The notes under the pieces: generated by a model
What the model was told of the DNA's origin: nothing
The model's database searches: none
What the model saw: the letters and a program-made list of their open reading frames with translations, nothing else
NCBI GenBank assembly: GCA_026390435.1
Contig: JAPLFY010000027.1
Span: 53,343 to 117,342, forward strand
Length of the DNA stretch: 64,000 bases
Reading direction: 5' to 3'
Origin: Pseudomonadota bacterium
GTDB taxonomy: Bacteria > Bdellovibrionota_B > Oligoflexia > Oligoflexales > CAIYRB01
Translations under genes and position numbers: made by a program
In this document: positions 44,478-53,372 of the stretch, in pieces
Position numbering within the stretch: position 1 is the stretch's first letter
Layout: each line of letters starts with the position of its first letter

Positions 44478-45452
44478 TTACTGCGGTACGTACTGCCCAG
44501 ATGCTTTCTTAGTGGCGACATATAATTCCTTGCCATCCTCATCCATAAATCGCGTCACCATCTCTTGATCGTTTAATTCAATGTCCAAAAAGCCATGAGC
44601 TCCTTTGACGAACTTCACCTCTCCGGCATCAGCGTCGACGGTTTGATATAGGTCACCGCCGCCACCGCCAGAAATGAACATCCCCATCCGGCAATCGTCT
44701 GGCTGGCGATGTTCGAGATGGTGAGAATGCCCCGAAAGGTAAGCGTCAATCCGCGAACAAAGGTATGGTTTCAGCAGCATGCCACGCACGCCTCCCCGGT
44801 AAGCGAAACCATGATCGCTAGATCCAGCGATGGGATGATGTGCCGTCACTACGGTCCAGACGGTATCTTTCTGTTGCAGATTTGCCTGCATGAAATCTAG
44901 GCCGCAGAATGCGGGATTAAAGCAAAATTCAGTGACATTAGAATCCAACGCCACGACCCTGAGCAGATGCCCAAAGGACACACTGTAGAAGCGATTCGGC
45001 ATGTGCCAGCGCTGATTGATCAGGGAGTATTCGATCTGACTGCTGGGATTCTGCTTGTAGTCGTGATTTCCTAGCACCGGATAAATGGTCGCATTGCCGA
45101 TACAATCACCTGCATACGGCTCGACCACTTTAGTTTGCCACTGACTATCGCTGACCGATGAGAAGCCAATCGGATAAGCATTGTCACCAAGCAACAAGAT
45201 TCCATCGATGCCACCATTTAACTGCTTACATCTGGCATTCATCGCCTGCGCGACCCGCATCTGATGCTCGCCACCAGTCCCAGTGTCACCCAGAGCAAAA
45301 AACCGCATGCTTGCTTTCCCAGGCTTCTTAGTATGCAAAGCTCCTACTCGAACCCGCGGCACTAACATTAGCTCTTTCCGAACAGCCAGAAAGCCCGCCA
45401 GTGCCAGCATTACTAGGGAACCAAGCAATAACTTGCGATTTTTAAGTTGCAT
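44478..45452 (-). CDS. Membrane-anchored calcineurin-like metallophosphoesterase
   Basis: 324 aa from the ATG at 45452; the frame can also begin at a GTG 12 bases upstream. One N-terminal membrane segment (about 6-22) anchors it, with the catalytic domain outside. All five metallophosphatase blocks are present: GDTGTGGEH, LLGDNAYP, LGNHDYK, TAHHP and GHSHHLEH. It resembles purple-acid-phosphatase-like enzymes (tartrate-resistant type 5 group). Substrate unknown. It is convergent with nothing and shares its strand with the NYN gene upstream. Confidence 0.88.
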   Translation of the reverse strand: MQLKNRKLLLGSLVMLALAGFLAVRKELMLVPRVRVGALHTKKPGKASMRFFALGDTGTGGEHQMRVAQAMNARCKQLNGGIDGILLLGDNAYPIGFSSVSDSQWQTKVVEPYAGDCIGNATIYPVLGNHDYKQNPSSQIEYSLINQRWHMPNRFYSVSFGHLLRVVALDSNVTEFCFNPAFCGLDFMQANLQQKDTVWTVVTAHHPIAGSSDHGFAYRGGVRGMLLKPYLCSRIDAYLSGHSHHLEHRQPDDCRMGMFISGGGGGDLYQTVDADAGEVKFVKGAHGFLDIELNDQEMVTRFMDEDGKELYVATKKASGQYVPQ

Positions 45453-45488
45453 AACGACACCCACATGGAAATTAGCGTCGGACCATCG

Positions 45489-46574
45489 CTATTCTGCCAC
45501 GGGTGGGGGCGTACCAACAATTTTTCGTCGCCGTCCACGGCCGCCGCGACGACGACGCGCCGATTTGGCAGCTGGGGCTGACTCGGCTGTCCCCTCGTCA
45601 CCCTCGCCTTTTTGTTCGGTCACACCTGACGACTCGCTAGGCTCTTCACTCACAACCGCGTTATTCGGCATATTTGAGGCGCTAGGAACGCCCAACTCAT
45701 TGGCGCTGACCTCAGCCATAATTTCGGGAGCGGGGGCAGAACCATCCTCCGGCGCCTCAGACGTAGCTCCCCGACCCGAGCCTCGACGCCGACTCCGCCG
45801 CTTTTTTTTGGGTTTGAGGGGATTTGCAGCATCGGGGCCATCAGCAGCTATGGCAAGTGGCTCGTCGCTAGTGGTGAGCGCTGGCTCTATGTCCTCACGC
45901 TCCAGTCTCTCTGCGGGAGCCGGCCTCTCTATCAGACCTGGCCTTTCTAGTAGAGTAGGTCTATCGCTCGGAGCCAACCTCTCCAAACCTTCCGCCTTCT
46001 CGATGCGCTCCGCTTGCGGCACCTTGCGAGCTGGAAACTGACGCCAATCAAAATAATGCACTTCATCGGCGTGTAGCATGAGGTCGCGGTGGACCGAGCG
46101 ATCTCTATCGCACCACAAAGTTAGCGTAGCGCCGGACTCTTTAGCGGCAATCACAGCCGGGATGAAATCACTGTCTCCAGCGACTAACACTGCATGTTGA
46201 ATATGACCAGCAGCCGTATGGTGCACCAGATCTACAGACAACTGTACATCCACCCGCTTCTGCGCGAACACCTCTTTATCGCCATCGCGGCGCCGCTCCA
46301 GTTTACCGAGACGAACTTGCCAACGATCGCACTGCTGCTGAAGTTCCGCTACAAATCGTTCATGCACAGCCATCCGACGCAACTCTGTTTCCGTCGGCTT
46401 CTCAGACATCCACGGTGGACAATAGTAAAAGTAACACCGCATTAAATCGAGCTGAACGTTGCGCCGCAAAGGCTTTAATAAATAGGCTGCAAGGTTGGTA
46501 TAATCGGGGGTGAGACGGGCATCCTGTAGCTGCTTGATTAGATAACCGCCGTCAATGAATATCGCTGCACGCAT
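45489..46574 (-). CDS. NYN-domain (LabA/DUF88, PIN-like) protein with basic RNA-binding-like tail
   Basis: 361 aa. The N-terminal ~165 residues form a NYN nuclease-like domain with its acidic site: Asp8 in IFIDGGY, Asp109 in KRVDVQ and GDSDF (133-137). The remaining ~190 residues are low complexity: a Glu/Arg/Pro section, then clusters of Arg/Lys (KPKKKRRSRRRGSGRG, RRRRGGRGRRR) separated by acidic stretches, probably disordered and RNA-binding. NYN proteins act in RNA processing or decay. The metallophosphoesterase gene is 36 bases downstream. Confidence 0.85.
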   Translation of the reverse strand: MRAAIFIDGGYLIKQLQDARLTPDYTNLAAYLLKPLRRNVQLDLMRCYFYYCPPWMSEKPTETELRRMAVHERFVAELQQQCDRWQVRLGKLERRRDGDKEVFAQKRVDVQLSVDLVHHTAAGHIQHAVLVAGDSDFIPAVIAAKESGATLTLWCDRDRSVHRDLMLHADEVHYFDWRQFPARKVPQAERIEKAEGLERLAPSDRPTLLERPGLIERPAPAERLEREDIEPALTTSDEPLAIAADGPDAANPLKPKKKRRSRRRGSGRGATSEAPEDGSAPAPEIMAEVSANELGVPSASNMPNNAVVSEEPSESSGVTEQKGEGDEGTAESAPAAKSARRRRGGRGRRRKIVGTPPPVAE

Positions 46575-46594
46575 AAACCTAACACTCTTCCTTC

Positions 46595-46960
46595 CTAATC
46601 GGGTCTTATCACTCGCAAGGCTAACGGCCCTCTAGGCCGAGTCTCTGCTCTCGGCGGAACTTTCCGGAGGCCACTTCGAGCGCCTTGTGTTTGAGCGTCG
46701 ACCATCATACCAAACAAGGTACGGTTAATAATGTCTACCTCTTGCCACAGACGCCGCGCCTGCTGTTTTGACTGTTCCTCAACGGCAAACTCCGCGCCCA
46801 AGGCATCGAGCGCGCAAAAGTTTTGATAGGCCGCCTCACGTTGACTCATGATCGCAAAAAATTCCTCAGTTTGCGCGTCAAGAAGTGACGCCAGCGCCGC
46901 TCGGCCCTGGCTGAGGTACGTTGCTAGCGCGGCCTGCGCCCGGCCACTAAGATCTTGCAT
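46595..46960 (-). CDS. Small helical protein of unknown function
   Basis: 121 aa from the ATG at 46960. Residues 5-85 look like two long amphipathic helices with heptad spacing (AALATYLSQGRAALASLL, EEQSKQQARRLWQEVDIINRTLF), reminiscent of small flagellar or secretion chaperones of the FlgN/FliT type. The C-terminal 35 residues are basic and Pro-rich. There is no flagellar gene nearby, so the chaperone idea is only a shape resemblance. It lies 20 bases upstream of the NYN gene, so the two are probably an operon. Confidence 0.6.
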   Translation of the reverse strand: MQDLSGRAQAALATYLSQGRAALASLLDAQTEEFFAIMSQREAAYQNFCALDALGAEFAVEEQSKQQARRLWQEVDIINRTLFGMMVDAQTQGARSGLRKVPPRAETRPRGPLALRVIRPD

Positions 46961-47093
46961 GACCAACCACCCGTCAAGTTATTTGAACCAATAGTTCAGA
47001 GTCGCTATCGGTGCAAAGCTCCGCTTAGTTAATAGTTGCCCCCCATGGAGGCCTTTCCGTAACTTTTGGCTTTCTTGAAAAAGCCCTTAAAAT

Positions 47094-48494
47094 TCAGCCC
47101 TGACTGCGGGCTTGTCTAGCCACCCGCCCGTTCCCATTTTGACCGGGCGCAGCTACTCTTTCCTGGCTTAATACGCTCGGCAGCTGGAATCCACGCAGCC
47201 AAAGTACCGCCATGAGAGCCGCAGTAGGCAGACCAAACCAAGTCACAACCTGCCACACGTTTTGTTGCGAAAATTTAGCCGCAGTTAGGCCGCATAGTAT
47301 TATTAGCGACAAAACGTGAAGCACGCAGTAAATCCGACCATAGCGCCTAATCAGGCCGACTCCACGAGCGGCTACGCCGCGCCGCATCAGCTCCAGACCA
47401 GCTGGTAAAAAAAGCAAATCAGATGGCCAAAACAGCATAAGATTAATGTTGTGCCAGCCATCGGGATGACCAGAAAAGCCCCAATTGAGGGCCAAAGTCC
47501 AACCCAAGATGCCGCTTAAAAGAGACCACCAGATCGTGGCTAACCCTAACCCTCGATAGGCTACCGTGGCGGGATTAACCCCAGCCACAAAAATAAGTGC
47601 AGCCACAGCCAAGCCCACTAACATCGGTAGTATAGCCATAAAAAAATCATTGAACCGGGCCGAGTAAACTTCCGGATTATCCAGTAGCACTTGCTGATCA
47701 CTCAAGAGTTTCGTGTCAGGCAAAGGACGTCCACTGTCGTCTAAAGCTGGCAAGGTCTGCAACCAATGACGCAAATTCGCGGGCAGGAACATGTCGTCCC
47801 AAGCCGAGATAGGCTGATCAATGTTGCCATTCATGAGCACGTCGAGCAGCGGGACAATAAATGGTGAATAAGTTAAATTTCGCCGTACATAGTCGCGGAA
47901 CACGCGATGCGTCGGCATTGCAGTAAACCGACTTTTCAGTTGCCCACCGAGCACTTCATCGAAAAAATCCCGGGGAATCGTCGCGCAATTCTTGTACCAA
48001 TATTGGTAGGAAAACTTGCGCCGCGCAGGTTCTGCATTCCACGCAATCTTGCTCAACAAGCTACGCTTCTGCACAGAGGTCAAGTTGAGACGATCCATCA
48101 CAACCCTGCGATTCATCTCGCCGTAAAGCGCCACATCTCTTTCGAACGTTCTGATCGCCATGCTGTAATCGAGCTGTCCACGAAAGAACTTCCAAAGAAA
48201 ACCAGGGTCATCGAAAGAAAACTTCCCCCAGTTAAAGGCCACATCCGTGCCCTCAGTTCTGTTCACGACACGAATCGCGGTATGCCCGAACCTATCGTTC
48301 ACCTCGGAACCCGGACTCCCGGTCATCAGATAAAACTCAACATCCCTCATATCGACGGGGATGCGTGGAACGTAATAAGACGCCCGCATCCCCAGGCCTT
48401 GACCCAGACCTTGATCGGCAAGCGCCAGCGGCGTTGCACCTAATGCCGTCAACAGAGCGAAACTTAGTATGAATTTCCAGAAGCTAACAGCCAT
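47094..48494 (-). CDS. DUF4105 / Lnb-type lipoprotein N-acyltransferase candidate
   Basis: 466 aa with a signal peptide (cut near ALA-DQG). The periplasmic DUF4105 domain (about 35-270) carries the His71 motif RFGHTAIRV and the Cys170 motif YWYKNCATIPRDFF; Lnb proteins of Bdellovibrio use a conserved Cys/His pair to N-acylate lipoproteins. Four or five membrane segments follow (about 290-440), matching Lnb architecture. A GGGG Shine-Dalgarno precedes the ATG. If right, it would finish the many lipoproteins encoded here; no lnt gene is in the window. Confidence 0.75.
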   Translation of the reverse strand: MAVSFWKFILSFALLTALGATPLALADQGLGQGLGMRASYYVPRIPVDMRDVEFYLMTGSPGSEVNDRFGHTAIRVVNRTEGTDVAFNWGKFSFDDPGFLWKFFRGQLDYSMAIRTFERDVALYGEMNRRVVMDRLNLTSVQKRSLLSKIAWNAEPARRKFSYQYWYKNCATIPRDFFDEVLGGQLKSRFTAMPTHRVFRDYVRRNLTYSPFIVPLLDVLMNGNIDQPISAWDDMFLPANLRHWLQTLPALDDSGRPLPDTKLLSDQQVLLDNPEVYSARFNDFFMAILPMLVGLAVAALIFVAGVNPATVAYRGLGLATIWWSLLSGILGWTLALNWGFSGHPDGWHNINLMLFWPSDLLFLPAGLELMRRGVAARGVGLIRRYGRIYCVLHVLSLIILCGLTAAKFSQQNVWQVVTWFGLPTAALMAVLWLRGFQLPSVLSQERVAAPGQNGNGRVARQARSQG

Positions 48495-48692
48495 CTAAGG
48501 CCCCTTACGTCAGGTTTGCTACGACCGTACATAGATTAGCCATAGTTCTCCGCTCCCGCCATCCTTTATCAGATCTCATAAGTCACTAATAAAGCTGGTT
48601 ATTTAAAAATCCCCGACGAGTGTCAAAGCCTGGCACGAGCCTTGCTCCAGAGGTTCCGTGGTGCTTGCCTCCGACTGTCTAGGACTACACTC

Positions 48693-49421
48693 ATGCGTGA
48701 CATCGACTCCATGCCTCCGCACCGAGCCCAAGGTGTGCAAAATTCTAACCCTACTCTTCCCGATAAATTGGAGAAGATTGTCGCTCTCCAACCGTATGTC
48801 ACTGTAGCTAGCCGACCAGGCACTGGGGCCTGGATGAAGCGATCCGTCGACATCGTCCTTGGCAGCGCTATTTTGCTTTTAGTTCTTCCAGTTATGATGG
48901 TCTTGGTTATTGCAATCAAGCTCAACTCAGCTGGACCCGTTCTATTTGTTCAACACAGAGTTGGTAAGGGTGGCAAGATATTTAGACTCTATAAGTTTCG
49001 CAGTATGATTATCGATGCCGAAGATCTCAAAACTACTTTGCAAACCTTAAACGAAAAAGATGGCCCGATCTTCAAAATGGTCGCAGATCCCCGGATCACA
49101 ACCGTCGGCAAGTTCATGCGACGCCACAGCCTTGATGAGCTCCCTCAGTTATTTAATGTCCTTTTTAATGACATGAGCCTAGTCGGGCCGCGCCCACCGC
49201 TACCGGAAGAAGTCTTAAACTACGAGCCTTGGCACCTTAAAAGGCTGGCAGTCAAACCCGGACTTACATGCACCTGGCAGATCTCGGGTCGCAGCAACTT
49301 ATCCTTTGAAGAATGGATGAGACTTGACGTTGCTTATATCGACAACTGGAGCATCGGGCTTGACCTGAAGCTGATTTGGAAAACGATCGGTGTCGTTCTA
49401 AATGCCGACGGCGCATATTAG
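48693..49421 (+). CDS. Bacterial sugar transferase (undecaprenyl-phosphate hexose-1-phosphate type)
   Basis: 242 aa from the ATG at 48693; a longer frame begins at a TTG without a Shine-Dalgarno. One membrane segment (about 50-70; VDIVLGSAILLLVLPVMMV) is followed by the catalytic domain: GPVLFVQHRVGKGGKIF, LYKFRSM, FMRRHSLDELPQLFNVL, MSLVGPRPPLPEE, and KPGLTCTWQISGRSNLSF. This is the shorter (RfbP/EpsL-like, one-helix) group that starts exopolysaccharide or O-antigen units on the lipid carrier. It begins a polysaccharide region that runs to 53.1 kb on the opposite strand. Confidence 0.88.
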   Translation: MRDIDSMPPHRAQGVQNSNPTLPDKLEKIVALQPYVTVASRPGTGAWMKRSVDIVLGSAILLLVLPVMMVLVIAIKLNSAGPVLFVQHRVGKGGKIFRLYKFRSMIIDAEDLKTTLQTLNEKDGPIFKMVADPRITTVGKFMRRHSLDELPQLFNVLFNDMSLVGPRPPLPEEVLNYEPWHLKRLAVKPGLTCTWQISGRSNLSFEEWMRLDVAYIDNWSIGLDLKLIWKTIGVVLNADGAY

Positions 49422-49442
49422 TCAATTGTAGCAATACAGTAC

Positions 49443-50984
49443 TTATGGCGATTCCGTATAATTCAATCCAACTGTGATACCGGTAAATTCGCCACGACGT
49501 CGCAAGTAATTGGGGTCCTGCGATATCGCCAAGCGACCGTTGACTACTACGCTCAGCAACTCATTGACCGGAACGCTCAGTTCACCATGTGTAAGGAAAA
49601 CTCCAGTTTGATCTGGTTCCGATCCACCTATGCGCGGCGTGTTGAAGGCTAAACTGTAATCCGCGACCAGATTCATCTTCCAGCCATTCTTAAATAGTCG
49701 CTGCCAACCCACACCAAGTCCGATCAATGATGTGATCTCATAAGTGTCATAGTCTGGATTTGGCTGTGGCTGATTATAATACTGAATCGGCAATCTGAAG
49801 GTGAGTACATCACTTAGATTGTCAACGAACGGGAACTGTAAATTCAGACTATCCCATTCATGCGGTGCGTAATCGTCTTCCTTACGGAGCTCAAGGTGCA
49901 GCTCTGCATATTTACGAAATTTCATCCCTAAGAAAATCCCGTCTCGCATGACTCCAAGAGCATCAGGAGTCAGCGGCAACTGCAATGCCAGTGGCGTCCG
50001 GTATCCACCGCCGCTCAGAATAATGCCAAGCCCTACTGGCACAGCGAGACTGGCGTCACCAAAATAATGTGATTCACCTAAGGTAAAATAGCCGAGATGA
50101 GCCGCCAACCGAAATCCTGTCGGGCGTCCATAGGTAAATCCAGTTGATATTTCATTACCATTTTCGTTTGCTGCGCTTAAGGCCGTGTCATGCAAGTCGT
50201 GAGCCGCCAACTTTAGATCAAAATTCCCCTCATAGCTGACATTGACGCTGCGTCTAAAATATACATCATCAATCCGAACTATCTTAAAATCTGTTTCAAA
50301 CACGCCAACATTACCGGAGCTAACGGACCCCACTACAGTAGAGGTCTGAGCCTCGCCCCTAAGCTTGTTGATCAAGTCTTGACCGCGGCTAATCTGCTCA
50401 GCAAATCCTGCCTGACTGCGCCACCGACTTGCGCTCGCAAATTGAGCCGCTGCAGCTGTCAAATCTCGCTGCCAAATCCAGCTATAGAGATACTCTGCAG
50501 TGGCAGTATCATCGTCAGGCCTAAGCTTCAAATATACTTGATAAGCCTCGCGGCCACGCGCAAATTGCCCCTTGCGGGTCAATACGCGTGCAAGAATTAA
50601 TTGAGCATTAGAATTCGAAGCATAGCGCCGATCTTGATCATCAATCTTTTTCAGCAAATCACGATAATTTCCAGTTTTTGCTCGCGCAAGAACTACATCT
50701 TTTTCCGCACCCGTGCTGCGCCCGCTATCAAGTTGTTGACTAGCCTGAACCTCACCAGTCATAGCCAACAAAAATGCTTGCCACTGTAAAGTCTGATCTT
50801 GCCACTGCGGACAGCCGAGCAGAACAGTACCATTCGCTATCGCGGATTTTTGTAGTAACTGGGCAGCAGCAAGATAAGTCTTGAATGCACCCTGCGAACA
50901 ATCCACAGCCGCTGCCCAACTTGGGCTAGCCGACAAAAAAAATAGAAAAAACACGCTGACATTAATCTTCATAACAAACTTCAT
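49443..50984 (-). CDS. TPR plus outer-membrane barrel protein (PgaA/YaiO-like layout)
   Basis: 513 aa with a signal peptide (cut near SWAAA). Residues about 30-215 hold helical repeats of TPR type (NAQLILARVLTRKGQFARGR, YLYSWIWQRDLTAAAA). From about 220 on, alternating strands with Tyr/Phe and Gly form a barrel (FRLAAHLGYFTLGESHYFG, MKFRKYAELHLELRKEDD, ITVGLNYTESP). A periplasmic TPR plus OM barrel is the layout of PgaA, BcsC and YaiO, which export or bind polysaccharide. It is the last gene of a three-gene operon with a second barrel and a deacetylase-like lipoprotein. Confidence 0.65.
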   Translation of the reverse strand: MKFVMKINVSVFFLFFLSASPSWAAAVDCSQGAFKTYLAAAQLLQKSAIANGTVLLGCPQWQDQTLQWQAFLLAMTGEVQASQQLDSGRSTGAEKDVVLARAKTGNYRDLLKKIDDQDRRYASNSNAQLILARVLTRKGQFARGREAYQVYLKLRPDDDTATAEYLYSWIWQRDLTAAAAQFASASRWRSQAGFAEQISRGQDLINKLRGEAQTSTVVGSVSSGNVGVFETDFKIVRIDDVYFRRSVNVSYEGNFDLKLAAHDLHDTALSAANENGNEISTGFTYGRPTGFRLAAHLGYFTLGESHYFGDASLAVPVGLGIILSGGGYRTPLALQLPLTPDALGVMRDGIFLGMKFRKYAELHLELRKEDDYAPHEWDSLNLQFPFVDNLSDVLTFRLPIQYYNQPQPNPDYDTYEITSLIGLGVGWQRLFKNGWKMNLVADYSLAFNTPRIGGSEPDQTGVFLTHGELSVPVNELLSVVVNGRLAISQDPNYLRRRGEFTGITVGLNYTESP

Positions 50985-51014
50985 TTCATCCTTCCCACTT
51001 CCCTTGGCACCAAC

Positions 51015-52238
51015 TCAAAACTGCTGCTCGATACTGACACGCACTACCTGCCGTGCCGCCACAGCACCCGTTTTGATCTGCATATTTTCTGCTACTACAG
51101 AGCTAGAGAAGCTAAGACCACTGGGTTTTTGGTCTGATTTGCGACCTGGGTAAGGCTGCAATATAAAGCGCAGCTCTCCCGTTGAAGCATTGGCTGGTGT
51201 TCGACCCTCAAACCCCCTAACCCATTCCTCTTGACTATATTCGCCGCGAATTTCCACAGCTTTAGTGGCATCAAAGGGAACTCGAACGTTTGCCGCATAA
51301 ACATCACTTACTGTCACAGCAAAACTTGCGGCCGATTTATTAACGCCGCGCTGCCAGCTGACGCGACTGGAGTATTCTTCGCTCGAAGTAGTCACTGCGG
51401 CATTTGCCGTAACAGTCTCGCTGAGACCGCTTGCATTATTAAACGTTACCCACCCTACTTTCGCCTCTGCTGTGGATTCGGACCCGAGCTGGTATCTTGC
51501 GCCAACCTCGGGACCACCCGCATTCAAATCGACAGTGTCGGAGATATAGCGCTGCTCTATTCCACCGAGCAGAAGCCGCCATCGCGGATCGAGCTCAACC
51601 TCTAAATCAACATCAGCAACATACGACTCAAAAAAAGTCGAGCCTCGCTCAAGTAGCGTCGCTATGAAATAGCCAACCAAGTTCGTCCTGGAACTCAAAG
51701 CTAGAAAATGATCACTACTTGCACTTGCGGAATGGTAGCGCTGCTTATCAGCAATTGACAAACGAACATTGTCCCATTGCTCGAATACCGGCCGACGCTC
51801 TAACCCAGTCGAGTCGTAGGATAAGGATCCGGTTAATTCGAGATGGTGTGTCTGCCGAGGCAACTCCACTTTGACCGATGGTTTCACAACTAGCAAAGCA
51901 TAGCGCCCCGGTGAACCTGGAGATATCCCACCAGCCCCCGAAAGACCCAGCGTCCAATTCCAATTGCTGACGACGAGTGACGACAGGGAATCACCGCGCA
52001 CGTTCCAAAAGTTCCAATAATAATCATTTAGGCCGACTACTTCACCCGATTGCTGATTAATTCCCTCGTAACCGAACTCCAGCCCGACGCCTTGGTCACC
52101 GGCAAAAGCCAAAGGATCGACCAAAGGATCGAGAATAGGCAGCAAAAGAATAAAAATGATCGATATCCAAAGCCTGACAGCAGCTACACGACGGCTCCAG
52201 CTCAACAACTTGAATCTCCTACTCAGTAATCGCTGCAT
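51015..52238 (-). CDS. Predicted outer-membrane barrel protein of unknown function
   Basis: 407 aa from the ATG at 52238, inside the 3' end of the deacetylase-like gene; the open frame upstream of this is a shadow. A signal peptide follows a basic N-terminus (SIIFILLLPILDPLVDPLAFA). The mature chain is mostly strands, about 18-20 of them, e.g. YALLVVKPSVKVEL, FFESYVADVDLEVEL, WRLLLGGIEQRYIS, and it ends VVRVSIEQQF, an aromatic barrel signal. It resembles the outer-membrane porin-like proteins found with exopolysaccharide clusters (BBP2/DUF560 style). Overlaps the upstream gene by 16 bases. Confidence 0.65.
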   Translation of the reverse strand: MQRLLSRRFKLLSWSRRVAAVRLWISIIFILLLPILDPLVDPLAFAGDQGVGLEFGYEGINQQSGEVVGLNDYYWNFWNVRGDSLSSLVVSNWNWTLGLSGAGGISPGSPGRYALLVVKPSVKVELPRQTHHLELTGSLSYDSTGLERRPVFEQWDNVRLSIADKQRYHSASASSDHFLALSSRTNLVGYFIATLLERGSTFFESYVADVDLEVELDPRWRLLLGGIEQRYISDTVDLNAGGPEVGARYQLGSESTAEAKVGWVTFNNASGLSETVTANAAVTTSSEEYSSRVSWQRGVNKSAASFAVTVSDVYAANVRVPFDATKAVEIRGEYSQEEWVRGFEGRTPANASTGELRFILQPYPGRKSDQKPSGLSFSSSVVAENMQIKTGAVAARQVVRVSIEQQF

Positions 52239-53056
52239 CCCTGTGCACCGCCGACAACACCAGTTTGAGCACTTGCTGCCTTCAGGGCCGTTTGGACTTG
52301 TGAAACACTGTCTAAGCGCACAAATGTGTAATTTAGCTCTTTTAGCTGCGGCAAAAGAGTTTGCAGCAATTGGGCCGTGCGCGCATCTTCGCCGTGCAGC
52401 AAGACTATGCCGTGATCCTTGCTTTTCACAGCCTTGAGATATCCAGCCGCACAATCGCCTTCCGACTTACCCGCACGCCAACAGTCATTATCGCTAACGA
52501 GACCACTAGTTTGGTCACCAATATCCCAGCCAATTGGGCCAACGTAGCGGCTAAAACCCGCTTTATTCAATTGTTCAGCTACTTCAGCAGTCAAGTTGAC
52601 ACCCCCGGGACTACGAAGCAAAAACATGTTCCCTGTTATATACGGCCGTATCAGTGCGTCAGTTTTCCGCACATCACGCTCTGGATCTCTCGCATTTTCA
52701 ATAGGTATGTCGCTATAGGCAAAATTAGCCACTAAATGGCCGTGCGCCTTAAGAGTCGCCAAAATCGACTCTCGGCCCACAACATTATGACCACTCACAA
52801 AAAACGTCCCTTGAACCCCATTTGCAAAAAGTGCGGCGTCGATCGCTGCAGTTCCATCCCCGGGACCGCCATTAAAGGTTAATACTAATTGTTTAGCTTC
52901 GAGAGACGCACCATTGTAGCCTTGGACTTGCACGCCTGCTCCAGCGGGGCAGGTCTGACTGAGGTCGGTAAACTCACATCCCCAAAGCCAAAGGGATGGC
53001 ACAAGGGACAATACAAGGAATTGCGCGGTGATGTTCGCTACCGGGCGTACCGACAT
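52223..53056 (-). CDS. Polysaccharide-deacetylase-fold lipoprotein with degenerate active site
   Basis: 277 aa from the ATG at 53056, which opens into a lipoprotein signal (LSLVPSLWLWGC, Cys27). It has the NodB/CE4 fold, but motif 1 is TFNGGP (60-65) instead of TFDDGP and motif 2 is GHLVANFAYSD (106-116) instead of a GHxxxxHxxxH pattern, so the base Asp and all metal ligands are lost. The later motifs RSPGG, GWDIGD and LLHGE remain. It is therefore likely a sugar-binding pseudoenzyme. First gene of the operon with two barrel proteins. Confidence 0.8.
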   Translation of the reverse strand: MSVRPVANITAQFLVLSLVPSLWLWGCEFTDLSQTCPAGAGVQVQGYNGASLEAKQLVLTFNGGPGDGTAAIDAALFANGVQGTFFVSGHNVVGRESILATLKAHGHLVANFAYSDIPIENARDPERDVRKTDALIRPYITGNMFLLRSPGGVNLTAEVAEQLNKAGFSRYVGPIGWDIGDQTSGLVSDNDCWRAGKSEGDCAAGYLKAVKSKDHGIVLLHGEDARTAQLLQTLLPQLKELNYTFVRLDSVSQVQTALKAASAQTGVVGGAQGCSDY

Positions 53057-53372
53057 ATTCACAAGTCTTATCTCCGGCCACAAGTACCGGCGCTTTTGGG
53101 ATAGAAAGTGTTGGTTTATCCTGTCAAAAATTCTAGCAGGTGTGGGCCACATAGGCACGTGACCAGCACCAACGCTGCAAGGGACAAATACAACCAACTA
53201 ATAATACTGATGTTTATAAAAACCCACAACCGGACGAAGGCTGGCACCGCTATTGCAAACTGAATCCTGAGGTCCCTCTTCCGGAACAACTCCGAGATTG
53301 TCTTCAAAGCAAAGTTAGCGGCCCTATCCCGGTGTCCACATTGACACCGACATGGCCGCAAGGATTCCCAGA

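Noticed and set aside
47907..48443. 178-residue plus-strand open frame
   Set aside because: Antisense to the Lnb-like gene; composition and lack of a start signal show it is a shadow.
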